Positions 8,360-16,656 of a stretch of 64,000 nt of DNA are shown one piece after another. A model generated the notes under the pieces. That model made no database searches and was not told where the DNA came from. It was given only the letters and a program-made list of their open reading frames with translations. Origin of the DNA: Chloroflexota bacterium (GTDB lineage Bacteria; Chloroflexota; Anaerolineae; Aggregatilineales; Phototrophicaceae). The DNA lies in the NCBI GenBank assembly GCA_026708115.1, contig JAPOVL010000025.1:124001-188000 (forward strand). Reading direction: 5' to 3'. The position numbers were made by a program, and so were the translations under genes. How positions within the stretch are numbered: position 1 is the first letter of the stretch; every line of letters begins with the position of its first letter.

Positions 8360-10006
8360 CTACATATCGTCCTTCAGCGTCGCGGAGTAGCCGGTGATGA
8401 AGTAATCCGCGCGCGACTGATAGTTGATGCGGTTGCTGACCGCCTCAGTACGCGGTCCCGCGAAGAGCATGATCCAGGGCGGGTCGTTGTAGAACTCTTC
8501 CAGCATGGCGATTTCCAGCTCGCGCTCGGCTTCGGGGTCGCCCGTCAGCGAAGGCAGGGTGTCCCAGCCCGTGCACCAGAAATCGTTGTTCCAGTTGGTG
8601 TAATTGGTCTCGGCTTCACCGCAGCCGGCTTCGTGGCCCGGGATATCGGCCATGTCGTACTGGGCGCTCCATTCGCTGCCGCCTGTGCGGCCGAAGTAGA
8701 GGGGACCCAAGTCATGGGTGATCAGCGCTGCCACCCAGTCGCCCGATTCCTGGAAGATGGCTTCGGTCTGCACGCCGACATCGGTCAGCATCTGCGCCGT
8801 CGCCAGGACCACTTCGGGAGCCATCGCGCCAGTGAGGCGCCGCGCTGGCATCTCGAGCGAGAAGCGCACGCCGTCTTCGCCGCGTGGGTAGCCGGCCGCA
8901 TCCAGCAATTCCTCGGCTTTGGCCGGGTCATAGGGATAGGGCTCCAGCGTCGGGTGATCGGCATTGCTGGGGTTGACCAGGCTGGTAGCGCGCTCGCAGG
9001 TGGTGAGCAGCAGATTCTCGCAGATGGCGTCAGTGTCAATGGCGTATTGCAGCGCCACGCGCACATCGGTCCTCATGATGGCTTGAGCGCCAACATCGTC
9101 GGGGTTTTCAACGCGGAAGGGCGCGTCCGGGTTCAGGTTGAAGCCGATGTAGGTGCGGGTGGTGCCGGGGAAGAAACGCGCTTCCGCCATGCCCGAATTG
9201 GTGATGGCTTCGGCTTGGTTGGCTGGAAATTCTTTGTAGATATCGACATTGCCAGTGATGACTTCCGCCACCGCCGTTGAGGGCTCGGGGATGAAGCGCC
9301 AGACCAGATTTTCAAAGCCCTGCGGACGCAGACCAAAGCCTTCGACCGCCTTCAAGCTCATGTATTCGCCGGGCACCCATTCAGCCAAGGAATAGGGACC
9401 ACTGCCGACTACATTGCGCGCCGCTTCTTCAAACGACATCGCTTCGTAGGAGTCCTTGCAGTGGACCAGAACCTCCGAGTACAAGCCCAAGCGCATGGCG
9501 CGGTTCTGCGGCTTCCTGGCCACGATGGTGACGTCCAACTCGCTGTCCGCGCGTGCTTCGACAAAACCGGTGGAAGCGACAACAAAGCCAGCCGAGTTGC
9601 CGGTGAAGCCATTGGCCGGGTCCGCCATGCGGTTGAAGCTGTAAGCGGCGTCTTCCGCAGTCAAGGGCTCGCCATCGTCGCAGGTCAAACCTTCGTGCAT
9701 GTGGAAGGTCCACTCGGTGCCGTCCTCGGAAACAGTAAAGCTGTGCGCCAGGTAGGGATCAATGGCGCCACTAGCCTGACCCAACTCGTAGAGCGTGGCG
9801 AAGGTATGCATCATGATGCGGAAATTGCTGCCGCCGGTCGAGCCGCCGACTTGCGCCGGGTCCATCGAGCCCGGTTCGCCGTTGATCGCGATGACAAGGG
9901 TATCATCGTCCGGGACCGGCACGGTCTGCGCGCTGCTCATCATGGGCGCCAGCCCAAGCATGAGAATCAGCATCAGCGAAAGCGCTAAGGTGAGTTTCAG
10001 TTTCAT
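8360..10006 (-). CDS. Peptide-type ABC transporter substrate-binding protein (family 5)
   Basis: Protein of 548 residues, normal for the DppA/OppA (SBP_bac_5) family. A Sec signal peptide (MKLKLTLALSLMLILMLGLA...SSAQ) is followed by LVIAINGEPGSMDPAQ, then the typical HSFTVSEDGTEWTFHMHEGLTCDDGEPLTAEDAAYSFNR segments and, later, MRTDVRVALQYAIDTDAI. No lipobox cysteine is visible. GAGGAG six bases before the ATG at 10006 fixes the start; the longer open frame to 10207 lacks these features. It heads an operon with the two permeases. The family binds peptides, nickel, sugars or opines, so the ligand is not implied by the name. Confidence 0.92.
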   Translation of the reverse strand: MKLKLTLALSLMLILMLGLAPMMSSAQTVPVPDDDTLVIAINGEPGSMDPAQVGGSTGGSNFRIMMHTFATLYELGQASGAIDPYLAHSFTVSEDGTEWTFHMHEGLTCDDGEPLTAEDAAYSFNRMADPANGFTGNSAGFVVASTGFVEARADSELDVTIVARKPQNRAMRLGLYSEVLVHCKDSYEAMSFEEAARNVVGSGPYSLAEWVPGEYMSLKAVEGFGLRPQGFENLVWRFIPEPSTAVAEVITGNVDIYKEFPANQAEAITNSGMAEARFFPGTTRTYIGFNLNPDAPFRVENPDDVGAQAIMRTDVRVALQYAIDTDAICENLLLTTCERATSLVNPSNADHPTLEPYPYDPAKAEELLDAAGYPRGEDGVRFSLEMPARRLTGAMAPEVVLATAQMLTDVGVQTEAIFQESGDWVAALITHDLGPLYFGRTGGSEWSAQYDMADIPGHEAGCGEAETNYTNWNNDFWCTGWDTLPSLTGDPEAERELEIAMLEEFYNDPPWIMLFAGPRTEAVSNRINYQSRADYFITGYSATLKDDM

Positions 10007-10145
10007 TTTGTACTCCTCATTTGTGAAAGACCTCTCTGACGATAAACTAGGGGATTTCTCGATACCGCTCTCCTTTCCGGCCGCTGTAGCCAATGGACAG
10101 ATTCTACCGCATTCCAACAAAAAAATCACAAATTGACGCGCTCGG

Positions 10146-11327
10146 TCAGGCGCGATAGCGCGCCAACACTGGCAGCATGCGCTCCACCGCTTCTTTGAGC
10201 GTTTCAATCGGTTCCAGCAGCGTGATGCGGACGTACTCGCGCCAGTTTTCGCCGAAGGCGGTCCCGGGAAAGACCAAGACCCGCCCCTCTTTCAAGAGCA
10301 GATAAGACAGCTCGGCGGCATGGATACCGGTTGACGAACTGTCCGCCCAAACAAAAAGCCCGCCGCGCGGCTCGCCATAAGCGAAGCCCATGCGATCCAG
10401 CCCATCCAGCAAGACAGCGCGCCGCTCGCTGTAAATCTGCAGATAATCGCTGACGCAGTCCTGCGGACCTTCAATGGCAGCCAGCCCCGCCCATTGCGAT
10501 ACCGTGGCCACCGGCCCCGTGGTCACCTGTTTGATGCGCGACATGGCATCAATGACATTTTCTGGCGCGGCCGCATAGCCGCAGCGCCAACCGGTCATCG
10601 CATAAGCTTTCGAGAAGGCATCCAGCGTGATCGTTCGTTTGGCCATGCCCGGCAGCGAACCGATGCTGAAATGCCGCCAGGGCTCATAGACGATTCTTCC
10701 GTAGATCTCGTCGACGATCACGATCAGGTTGTGGCGGATGCAGACATCGGCGATGGCGCGCAGCCGGTCTTCGGTGACAATGCCGGCGGTGGGATTGCTC
10801 GGCGTCACGATCAGCAGCGCCTTGCTCGCCGGAGTGATGGCCGCTTCAACCGCTTCCGCTTCCAGGTTAAAGGCATCTTCGCGATTCGTCGGCACCATGA
10901 CCATGGCGCCGCCGGCACGACGAATGGCATCGTCATACGACGTATAGCGCGGATCCGGGACCAGAATCTCGTCCCCCGGGTCAATCAGCGCCTGGATAGC
11001 CAGGAAGAGCCCTTCCTGGCCGCCGGTCGTGACCATGACATTCTCCGCTCCCACCGACAAGCCATTGTATTTGCCCATGTGCTCGGCGATAGCAGCGCGC
11101 AATTGCGGCAGGCCCGCCACCGGCGTCAGTCCAGTGCGCCCCTCCCGCAGGGCGCGGTTGGCCGCGTCGACGATATGCGGCGGGGTCGGCAGGTCGGGAT
11201 CGCCGCGTCCCAGCGTGATGATATCCTCCATCTGCCCCGCCATCTCCATCAAGGCGTAGCGCAATTGCGTGCCATCAGCGGCGACAGCGCGGACTGACTC
11301 AGGAATATTGGGGTTGGCTAGCGTCAT
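10146..11327 (-). CDS. PLP-dependent class I/II aminotransferase
   Basis: Protein of 393 residues with the full fold-type I aminotransferase pattern: TTGGQEGLFLA (about 100-110) for phosphate binding, TPSNPTAGIV with the substrate-binding Asn near 178, VDEIYG with the pyridine-nitrogen Asp near 206, and the Schiff-base Lys240 in LDAFSKAYAMTGWRCGY. The C-terminal arginine region (YVRITLLEPIETLKEAV) is present. The start ATG at 11327 overlaps the stop of the upstream gene as ATGA, so translation is coupled to that lysine-less relative. Probably converts an amino acid to a 2-oxo acid in the cytoplasm; the amino acid is not predictable. Confidence 0.93.
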   Translation of the reverse strand: MTLANPNIPESVRAVAADGTQLRYALMEMAGQMEDIITLGRGDPDLPTPPHIVDAANRALREGRTGLTPVAGLPQLRAAIAEHMGKYNGLSVGAENVMVTTGGQEGLFLAIQALIDPGDEILVPDPRYTSYDDAIRRAGGAMVMVPTNREDAFNLEAEAVEAAITPASKALLIVTPSNPTAGIVTEDRLRAIADVCIRHNLIVIVDEIYGRIVYEPWRHFSIGSLPGMAKRTITLDAFSKAYAMTGWRCGYAAAPENVIDAMSRIKQVTTGPVATVSQWAGLAAIEGPQDCVSDYLQIYSERRAVLLDGLDRMGFAYGEPRGGLFVWADSSSTGIHAAELSYLLLKEGRVLVFPGTAFGENWREYVRITLLEPIETLKEAVERMLPVLARYRA

Positions 11328-12046
11328 GATGCGCGCGACCTCAGGAACTCCAATCCCGCCCACTGCGAGACGGCGGTTGTGCAAATGGTGATGGCTTGCT
11401 TGCCGGCGCGCAAGCGCAAGGCCGCTGCCGAGCCCGCCATCCAGCCCAGCCGCCAGCCGGGCAAGTTCGCGGACAAGCTATCGATTGTCACCACCCGCGA
11501 AGCCAGCTTGTCGTTCTGTGCCGGGTGGAAGGGCGGCGCGCTCTTGGCGAAACTGAGATCGTAGACGATCCACCAATCTCTTTCTTCCGCTCGCTGCAAT
11601 AGCTCGATGCTGGTTTCGCGATAGACATCGGGACTGAGATAAAGCAAGCTGACGTCGTCCCGTATCGTATCGACGACATCGGCGCCCACGAGATGCAACG
11701 CCCCGCGGATGGGCGACGAGTCGCCCGGGCAGAGCACGGCGCTGCCCGCCTCCGCCAGCAGCGTCATCGTCACGAAACGGGCTTCGGTCGAGCCGCAGGT
11801 GATGGTGACTTCACTTGGGTCGACCACCACCGCGTAGCGCTGCACCAGATGATCGGCCACCCAAGCGCGAAACTCGGGGATGCCGGGTCGGTCGGTGTAG
11901 TGCGTCTCGCCACGCGCCAGCGCAGCCACAGCCGCCTCGATCACATTTGCCGGGATATTCGGCTCGCCCCTCACAGGCGGGCGAAGATCGTCCAGAGCGG
12001 CGACACGCCTGGCCAGTGGTCTGCTGAGTGTCTGTGGAATTCGCAT
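11324..12046 (-). CDS. Truncated aminotransferase-like protein lacking the PLP lysine
   Basis: A 240-residue relative of the aminotransferase encoded next to it. It keeps the large-domain core (EVTITCGSTEARFVTM, WWIVYDLSFAKS with the Asp at 163, LPGWRLGWMAG) but the segment that should carry the Schiff-base lysine reads IDSLSANLPGWRLGW, with no Lys between residues 181 and 215. It also lacks the NP substrate motif and ends right after VSQWAGLEFL, so the last 110 or so residues of the fold are missing. Start at 12046 is chosen for the upstream GGAG (12 bases away); 12064 is an alternative. ATGA coupling to the intact gene suggests a partner or regulatory role, or a decaying duplicate still in frame. 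Confidence 0.8.
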   Translation of the reverse strand: MRIPQTLSRPLARRVAALDDLRPPVRGEPNIPANVIEAAVAALARGETHYTDRPGIPEFRAWVADHLVQRYAVVVDPSEVTITCGSTEARFVTMTLLAEAGSAVLCPGDSSPIRGALHLVGADVVDTIRDDVSLLYLSPDVYRETSIELLQRAEERDWWIVYDLSFAKSAPPFHPAQNDKLASRVVTIDSLSANLPGWRLGWMAGSAAALRLRAGKQAITICTTAVSQWAGLEFLRSRAS

Positions 12047-12104
12047 GCAGTCGTCTTTCTCCATTTGCGGGCAAATCAGTAAGTTATGCGAAAATAAAGA
12101 GTGT

Positions 12105-12178
12105 GTAGGGGCGACCAATCTGGTCGCCCGATGCCACGATAGTTTGCGCTTTCGGGCGATTTGATAAATCGCCCCTAC
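12105..12178. repeat. Palindromic repeat pair (GTAGGGGCGA family)
   Basis: Two GTAGGGGCGA-type palindromes face each other: GTAGGGGCGACCAATC at the left end and, at the right end, GATAAATCGCCCCTAC, so the 74-bp unit has perfect 10-bp inverted ends GTAGGGGCGA. It lies in the gap between the Ldh_2-like gene (12222) and the truncated aminotransferase gene (12046). Confidence 0.7.
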
Positions 12179-12221
12179 AACTCGTCATTTTTGGAGATTC
12201 GCATGACTTACTTGCGCTCAC

Positions 12222-13277
12222 TTAAATGTCAAAAGCAATCCCCAGCCTGTCCGCCAAGCCGCGCAGCTCTTCATAGACCTGCGCGTCGAGTTGCGCGCCA
12301 TCGCGGCGATAGGCCTGCTCGCGGCGGTGGTCGATCTCGCCCGGGACCAGGATCTCATCAAAGCCCGGTCGCAATTCACTGCTCTTGATCTCGGCAATGA
12401 AGGCGTCCATGCGCGCTTTGAAATCCTCGACCGGCATGAACCAGGCGATGTCGATGGCGATGAAGGTATGCGCGACATCCAGTTTGGCAATCGAGCGGTC
12501 CTGATAAGGCGCCAGTCCGAAGCCGCCGCCGCTGATGACACCGGTCAAAATGTCGCTGAATAGCGACAAGCCATAACCCTTGTACTGACCGATGCCGAGC
12601 AATGCGCCCGCCATGGCCGCGCTGGGATCATCCGTTTCCAGCCCCTCCGGCGTCAGCGCCCAGTCCAGCGGCATGGTTTTGCCCTCCCGTTCATGCCAGC
12701 GCATCATGCCCTTGCCGGCCGTGGTCAAGGCGATATCCAGCACCACCGGGAAGTCCCCGCCGCTTGGCGCCGCCATGCCCCAGGGATTGGTGCCGACGCG
12801 CGGCGACCTCCCGCCCCAGGGCGCCATCTCCGCCCCGGCATTGGTGATGGCGATGCCAATGCAATCAGCGTCCAAGGCCCGCCGCGCGTGATAGCCCGAC
12901 GAGCCGAAATGCGTGCTATTGAAGACGACGCAGGCGCCGATGCCGCAGGCTTTGGCTTTGTCCACGGCCATGGCCATGGCTTCTTGCCCGACCACCGATC
13001 CCATGACCATCTTGGCGTCAACCAGCGCCAACGCGGGCGATTCCTTGATGGTCGCCATTTCCGTGCCGGGCTGATAGAGCCCCTTGGAAATGCGGTCGTA
13101 ATAGCCGCTCAGCCGGCCCACACCCTGGCCCTGCCCTGGCAGGCAGCGCAGCTCGCTGCTCATCAAACCCGCCGTACAGTAACCGGCTTCCTTGTCCGAC
13201 AAGCCCATCGCGACAAAAGCGCGCTGAACAAAGTCTTCCAGATCATCAACCGGCACGCGGACAAGCCTGATGCCCAT
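12222..13277 (-). CDS. Ldh_2 family (malate/L-lactate/ureidoglycolate-type) dehydrogenase
   Basis: Protein of 351 residues, the usual size for this NAD(P)-dependent family, which is unrelated to Rossmann-fold dehydrogenases. Key segments are NSTHFGSSGYHA (H123, the catalytic His region), TNAGAEMAPWGG, TNPWGMAAP and the C-terminal IPGEIDHRR-like LVPGEIDHRREQAY. The motif that normally reads GHDSHGV.R near residue 45 is here CLPGQGQGVGR, so a conserved His is replaced by Gln. Start at 13277 lies three bases after the stop of the VOC gene, implying one transcript. Family members reduce or oxidise 2-hydroxy acids such as malate, lactate, 2,3-diketogulonate or ureidoglycolate. Confidence 0.88.
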   Translation of the reverse strand: MGIRLVRVPVDDLEDFVQRAFVAMGLSDKEAGYCTAGLMSSELRCLPGQGQGVGRLSGYYDRISKGLYQPGTEMATIKESPALALVDAKMVMGSVVGQEAMAMAVDKAKACGIGACVVFNSTHFGSSGYHARRALDADCIGIAITNAGAEMAPWGGRSPRVGTNPWGMAAPSGGDFPVVLDIALTTAGKGMMRWHEREGKTMPLDWALTPEGLETDDPSAAMAGALLGIGQYKGYGLSLFSDILTGVISGGGFGLAPYQDRSIAKLDVAHTFIAIDIAWFMPVEDFKARMDAFIAEIKSSELRPGFDEILVPGEIDHRREQAYRRDGAQLDAQVYEELRGLADRLGIAFDI

Positions 13278-13280
13278 CGC

Positions 13281-13739
13281 TCAGATGCCCCGGATCGATT
13301 TGTACTGTTCGAGTTCTTCCGGCGTGTAAACTTGCATCAGTTCAAGTTCAATGCCGCCGGTTTCCTGCTCTAGGAAGGCGACATAGCCTTCGGGATGGGG
13401 GTGGCTTCCTGTCACATTGCAGGAACTGCACTCCTTGAGCGTCCCGCCCTCGGCCTGCGCTCCTTCCAGCGCGCTGTCAATGTTTTCCACGGCGTAGCAG
13501 ATATGGTGCAAGCCTTCTGTGCCGCGCTCGGCGATCCATTTGCTGAAGCGGCCGTCGGCATCCAGCGATTCGTTCAACTGGTATTCGATATCGCCCACAT
13601 CAAAGATCGCCACCTTGATGCGCGCCTTTTCCGCCACCACCACGCGCGCGTCCAAGCCGGCGCCCAGCAGCCTCTGATAGCGCCCCAGCGTCTCGTCCAC
13701 GCTCTTCACGGCGAAGGCCATGTGTTTTATGTAAGTCAT
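13281..13739 (-). CDS. VOC family protein (glyoxalase/methylmalonyl-CoA epimerase-like)
   Basis: Protein of 152 residues with two beta-alpha-beta-beta-beta modules of the vicinal-oxygen-chelate fold: MTYIKHMAFAVKSVDETL opens the first, EGLHHICYAVENIDSALEGA the second, and GGIELELMQV closes it. The likely metal ligands are H6, the His in LHHICY and the Glu in IELELM, the same arrangement as methylmalonyl-CoA epimerase. I start at the ATG at 13739; the open frame to 13829 runs into a repeat. The gene precedes the Ldh_2-like dehydrogenase by three bases. A C-terminal stretch (YTPEELEQYKSIRG) is extra. Epimerase, lyase or dioxygenase activity are all possible. Confidence 0.82.
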   Translation of the reverse strand: MTYIKHMAFAVKSVDETLGRYQRLLGAGLDARVVVAEKARIKVAIFDVGDIEYQLNESLDADGRFSKWIAERGTEGLHHICYAVENIDSALEGAQAEGGTLKECSSCNVTGSHPHPEGYVAFLEQETGGIELELMQVYTPEELEQYKSIRGI

Positions 13740-13814
13740 AGCTTTTTTCCGATTCCTTGCATCTTCGGGCGTCCTGATAGCCCGCCCCTGCAGCATCCAG
13801 CCTGTTAGGAGTTT

Positions 13815-13840
13815 GTAGGGGCGACCCACCGGGTCGCTCG
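13815..13840. repeat. GTAGGGGCGACC palindromic repeat
   Basis: GTAGGGGCGACCCACCGG followed by GTCGCTCG forms a small hairpin in the 121-base gap between the downstream DUF4438 gene and the VOC gene. One of about ten copies in the window. Confidence 0.65.
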
Positions 13841-13860
13841 TCTGCTTGTAGTTTGCTGGT

Positions 13861-14733
13861 CTATAGCAGCAAATCGCTCAAATTCACGCCCGGCGTCACC
13901 ATGGGCTCGATATTGCCGCCGGCTGAGGTCATGATCAGCGTGATGCCGGGTCCATAACCCGCGCGCGGACTGTCGCCCTGCGCGATCACGCCGATGCCCA
14001 CCGCATCCCGCAGATAGCCGTGATTCCAACTGCTGTCGTAATCCGTCAAGGCGACGACATCGCCCAGCCGCAGTTGATCCAGGCCCGCTTCCTTGACCGC
14101 GTCGCTATCGGCGGTCTGTATATGAATCGAGCCGCCATCGCTGACCAAGCCGGCGCCCGCGCCCAGCAAATGCGGCGGCACCTGCCCCACAACCGGCACC
14201 GAAAGCTTGCCCTCCGAGTTGGTCGTGACTTCCAGGGCATCGACCAACTCCGGCGAGCAGCCCTTGAGCATGATATCGGGATGGTCATCGAACTGGAGTC
14301 CCACGCCCTTGGCTTTGATGACGATCTTGTCGCCGATGGCCAGTTGCTCGCGCACATCCGTATCAAAGTGGATGATGACATGCTCGGAGAAACGTCCCGT
14401 CTTGCCCGTGACCATGCCCCGCGCCCGCTGCGCGTTGCCGGTCATGACGATGGCTTCATTGCCCACGCAGGACAGGACGTTCAGCCCGCGATTGCCGGTG
14501 GCGTCGCCCATCATGACGCTGACGCCGGGATGAACGCAATCCGCCAGCCAGCCATAAGCCGAATCGCCAATGGAAACGTTATAGACGATGCTGCCATAAG
14601 CTGGCAAAAGGAAGGGACTGCCGTCGGCCGCCAGGGAGTAGGGCATGGCCGGCAATGGCGGCATGCGCGGCGGCGTGATCACGCCTTGTACGGATACACT
14701 GACAACTTGCTGGGCATTGTTTTTCGCGCTCAT
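13861..14733 (-). CDS. DUF4438-like protein, copy 2
   Basis: Protein of 290 residues of a family I take to be DUF4438 (a Thermotoga member has a known structure, function unsettled). Conserved pieces: PYSLAADGSPFLLPAYGSIV, VSIGDSAYGWLADCVHPGVS, LSCVGNEAIVMTGNAQRARG and, near the end, GVIAQGDSPRAGYGPGITLIM. No signal peptide, no obvious catalytic triad. GGAAGG stands six bases before the ATG at 14733. It overlaps its paralogue upstream by ATGA and is about a third identical to it. The pair heads a catabolic block, so an enzymatic or substrate-handling role in that pathway is likely, but unproven. Confidence 0.78.
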   Translation of the reverse strand: MSAKNNAQQVVSVSVQGVITPPRMPPLPAMPYSLAADGSPFLLPAYGSIVYNVSIGDSAYGWLADCVHPGVSVMMGDATGNRGLNVLSCVGNEAIVMTGNAQRARGMVTGKTGRFSEHVIIHFDTDVREQLAIGDKIVIKAKGVGLQFDDHPDIMLKGCSPELVDALEVTTNSEGKLSVPVVGQVPPHLLGAGAGLVSDGGSIHIQTADSDAVKEAGLDQLRLGDVVALTDYDSSWNHGYLRDAVGIGVIAQGDSPRAGYGPGITLIMTSAGGNIEPMVTPGVNLSDLLL

Positions 14734-15590
14734 GATACCTTCCGAATGTTCAAGTAGTTGGCAATATTTGCGTCCGGGTCGATCACCCACTCGATGCAGG
14801 GTTCGGCGCAAGTCATCAGCGTCAGGATGCCAGGTCCATGCCCGGTCATGATCGAATCCCCGTGAATGCACAAGCCGATGGTGACGGCCCCGGGTTTATA
14901 ACCGCGCCCAAAGCGATGATCGGCATGGTTCACCACCACCAGGTCGCCCAGCCGCATCTGATCAATGCCGAGCTCTGCCATCAGCGCGCGATCGCCGGAC
15001 ATCAAGTCCTGGTCGACAAAGTCCGGATTCAGCTCGGCGCCCGAACCCATGATCCGAATCGGCAATTCCATCGTCACCGGCACGCGGATCCTGCGCGCGT
15101 CAAGCGCTTCAATTGGCAGGCTGTCGATCAGTCGCGGGCTGCACTTCTTGAGCGTGATATGCGGGTAATCGACCAGTTGCAAACCCTGTCCTTTGGCGCG
15201 GATCTGCACCGCGTCGCCGACGCCGATCAACTCGGCGGCTTCCGGCGGGAAGTCAACCAGCAAGCGCGCATGCTCCCCGGTGACGATGCCCTCGGTTCCT
15301 TTCGCCAGGCCGCTCATGACAAAAGCCTGGTTGCCCATGCAGGTCAAGTAGTGCATGGCATAGTCGGCATCGAGATCGGGATGGGCGATTGACGCCCCCG
15401 GCTCCAGATGATCCGCCGCCCAGCCAAAGGCATCATCCCCGACCCGCGCGTTATAAATCATGCCGGACATGCCCGGCAAGATCGTGGCCTCGCCGCTGGC
15501 ATGGGGTATATATCCCCGAACCGTCGGCTGGCTCACATAGCCGACCACGGCCATTTCCACCAGTTGCTCGGCATTTGTCGCTAATCCCAT
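14730..15590 (-). CDS. DUF4438-like protein, copy 1
   Basis: Protein of 286 residues, paralogue of the protein encoded by the next gene. Shared landmarks are GMSGMIYNARVGDDAFGWAA, HYLTCMGNQAFVMSGLAKG, TGEHARLLVDFP, DQMRLGDLVVVNHADHRFG and IMTGHGPGILTLMTC. The start ATG at 15590 has AAGGGA six bases upstream; the open frame further left (to 15884) reads through a promoter and a repeat. It is the promoter-proximal gene of the minus-strand block. Tandem, coupled paralogues suggest a heteromeric complex. Its 5' leader carries a perfect 12-bp palindrome that may be an operator for the regulator encoded divergently at 16657. Confidence 0.78.
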   Translation of the reverse strand: MGLATNAEQLVEMAVVGYVSQPTVRGYIPHASGEATILPGMSGMIYNARVGDDAFGWAADHLEPGASIAHPDLDADYAMHYLTCMGNQAFVMSGLAKGTEGIVTGEHARLLVDFPPEAAELIGVGDAVQIRAKGQGLQLVDYPHITLKKCSPRLIDSLPIEALDARRIRVPVTMELPIRIMGSGAELNPDFVDQDLMSGDRALMAELGIDQMRLGDLVVVNHADHRFGRGYKPGAVTIGLCIHGDSIMTGHGPGILTLMTCAEPCIEWVIDPDANIANYLNIRKVS

Positions 15591-15670
15591 GAACAATCCC
15601 TTCTCGCGCCAATCCAGCGCGTCCGCTCTCGATGTCTTGCAAAGACGCCTGTGAGGATAGCCGCGCCCAT

Positions 15671-15682
15671 ATTGTCGACAAT
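15671..15682. promoter_or_regulatory. Perfect 12-bp palindrome, candidate regulator-binding site
   Basis: ATTGTCGACAAT equals its own reverse complement and lies 8-19 bases downstream of the predicted start point of the DUF4438 operon. FCD-type GntR regulators commonly bind short palindromes with TTGT/ACAA half-sites. The only regulator nearby is the FCD-type gene at 16657, whose own leader holds two ATTGTC half-sites (minus strand, 16609-16622). Confidence 0.5.
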
Positions 15683-15696
15683 CAGTAATTGCCGAG

Positions 15697-15725
15697 AATA
15701 TAACATATCGCGCAGCAAAAGACAA
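15697..15725 (-). promoter_or_regulatory. Candidate sigma-70 promoter of the DUF4438 operon
   Basis: On the minus strand TTGTCT (15725-15720), 17-base spacer, TATATT (15702-15697). It is about 107 bases upstream of the ATG at 15590 and directly upstream of the palindrome at 15671-15682. Confidence 0.6.
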
Positions 15726-15734
15726 ACGGAGCGG

Positions 15735-16464
15735 CGCAGTGTATCCTTTTCGGTTGAAATACTTCGTAGCCAATCCTCGACATGAGATCCTTAACCCAAA
15801 AATACCAACGATTTGGCAGGGGTGACTGACCTCCGCCAGGGTGTCGGCGGGCTGCGTGCACGCGCCCCTCGGGTCGCCCGACAAAAAGCTCTCCCCTCGT
15901 CAGCACGATACTTCGCAGACCTCGGGCTGTGCAATGAATTACAAAAAACGCGACCATATAGTCGCCCCCTCCCCAAGCGACTCTGCTACCCTAAACGCAT
16001 GACCGCCTGCGCCCACAACCCAATCTACGTCCAACTTTGTCCGAAAGGGGACGCTTTGTCCGAAAAACGGACAATGCAGTATGAAATGCTACTAGAACCG
16101 GGCTTTCCCTGCCCAGATCGCCCGCTTGGCATTTCCTTGCCTAACCCTCACACACTGGGCCATAGGCTGGCGCAAATTACGCCAAGGCGCCGCCCCCTTC
16201 TAACGCTTGCGCGCGCTTGCTTTCAGCGCAATTTGCCACTGGCGTCTTGGCGGGAAATAGTTTTATGGCGCGCCAACGCCATGGCCGCTCTCAGACCCGC
16301 TCAAACCCCTGCCAGGACTGCGATTCGGCCTTGGCGCAATCCCGGAATCGCTTGGCGCGGTTCCCGCAATTTCGCCCATGTCGCGTCCGCGAATTTGCTA
16401 GTGTAGCGCATCCGCTTGTCAGCTGGCGGTTGTTTCTTGTTTCAACCGAAAAGGATACGCTTCC
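15735..16464. mobile_element. Rearranged member of the GGTAGTGTATC element family
   Basis: About 730 bases without a convincing gene, fringed by the family's inverted ends: AGTGTATCCTTTTCGGTTG at 15738 and, reversed at the right end, GGAAGCGTATCCTTTTCGG at 16464. From about 15945 to 16464 it is an inverted, diverged copy of the element at 28151-28665 (long stretches such as GGCAAATTGCGCTGAAAGC are identical). It contains two CTTTGTCCGA repeats (16035, 16054) 19 bases apart. I find no matching 8-bp target duplication, so the left part may be a second, fused element. A GGTCGCCCG-type palindrome and a GTCGGCGGGC repeat lie within 15836-15880. Confidence 0.6.
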
Positions 16465-16480
16465 GTCTTGGGCAATTTGC

Positions 16481-16509
16481 TTGACAGCCTTCGAGCCTAT
16501 TCCTATAAT
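16481..16509 (+). promoter_or_regulatory. Consensus sigma-70 promoter of the regulator gene
   Basis: TTGACA (16481-16486), exactly 17 bases, TATAAT (16504-16509): a perfect consensus promoter. It implies a leader of about 140 bases before the ATG at 16657. It starts 17 bases beyond the end of the repeat element, so the element abuts but does not contain it. Confidence 0.8.
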
Positions 16510-16656
16510 CGTTGCAGCCCGGCAATCCTGTCGATCAATTCCAAGCGCTTGCGGCTGGCTCGCAAATCTATGCGCCAGCCCTTGCTCAGCGAGTGTGGAA
16601 AAGGTCGTGACAATTGGACAATCGACCTGCATGGGCGAGAGCTTGAAGGAAACGAA

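Noticed and set aside
15813..16406. Plus-strand frame of 197 codons inside the repeat element
   Set aside because: The homologous repeat at 28151-28665 does not keep this frame; similarity switches frame, so the region is better read as non-coding.
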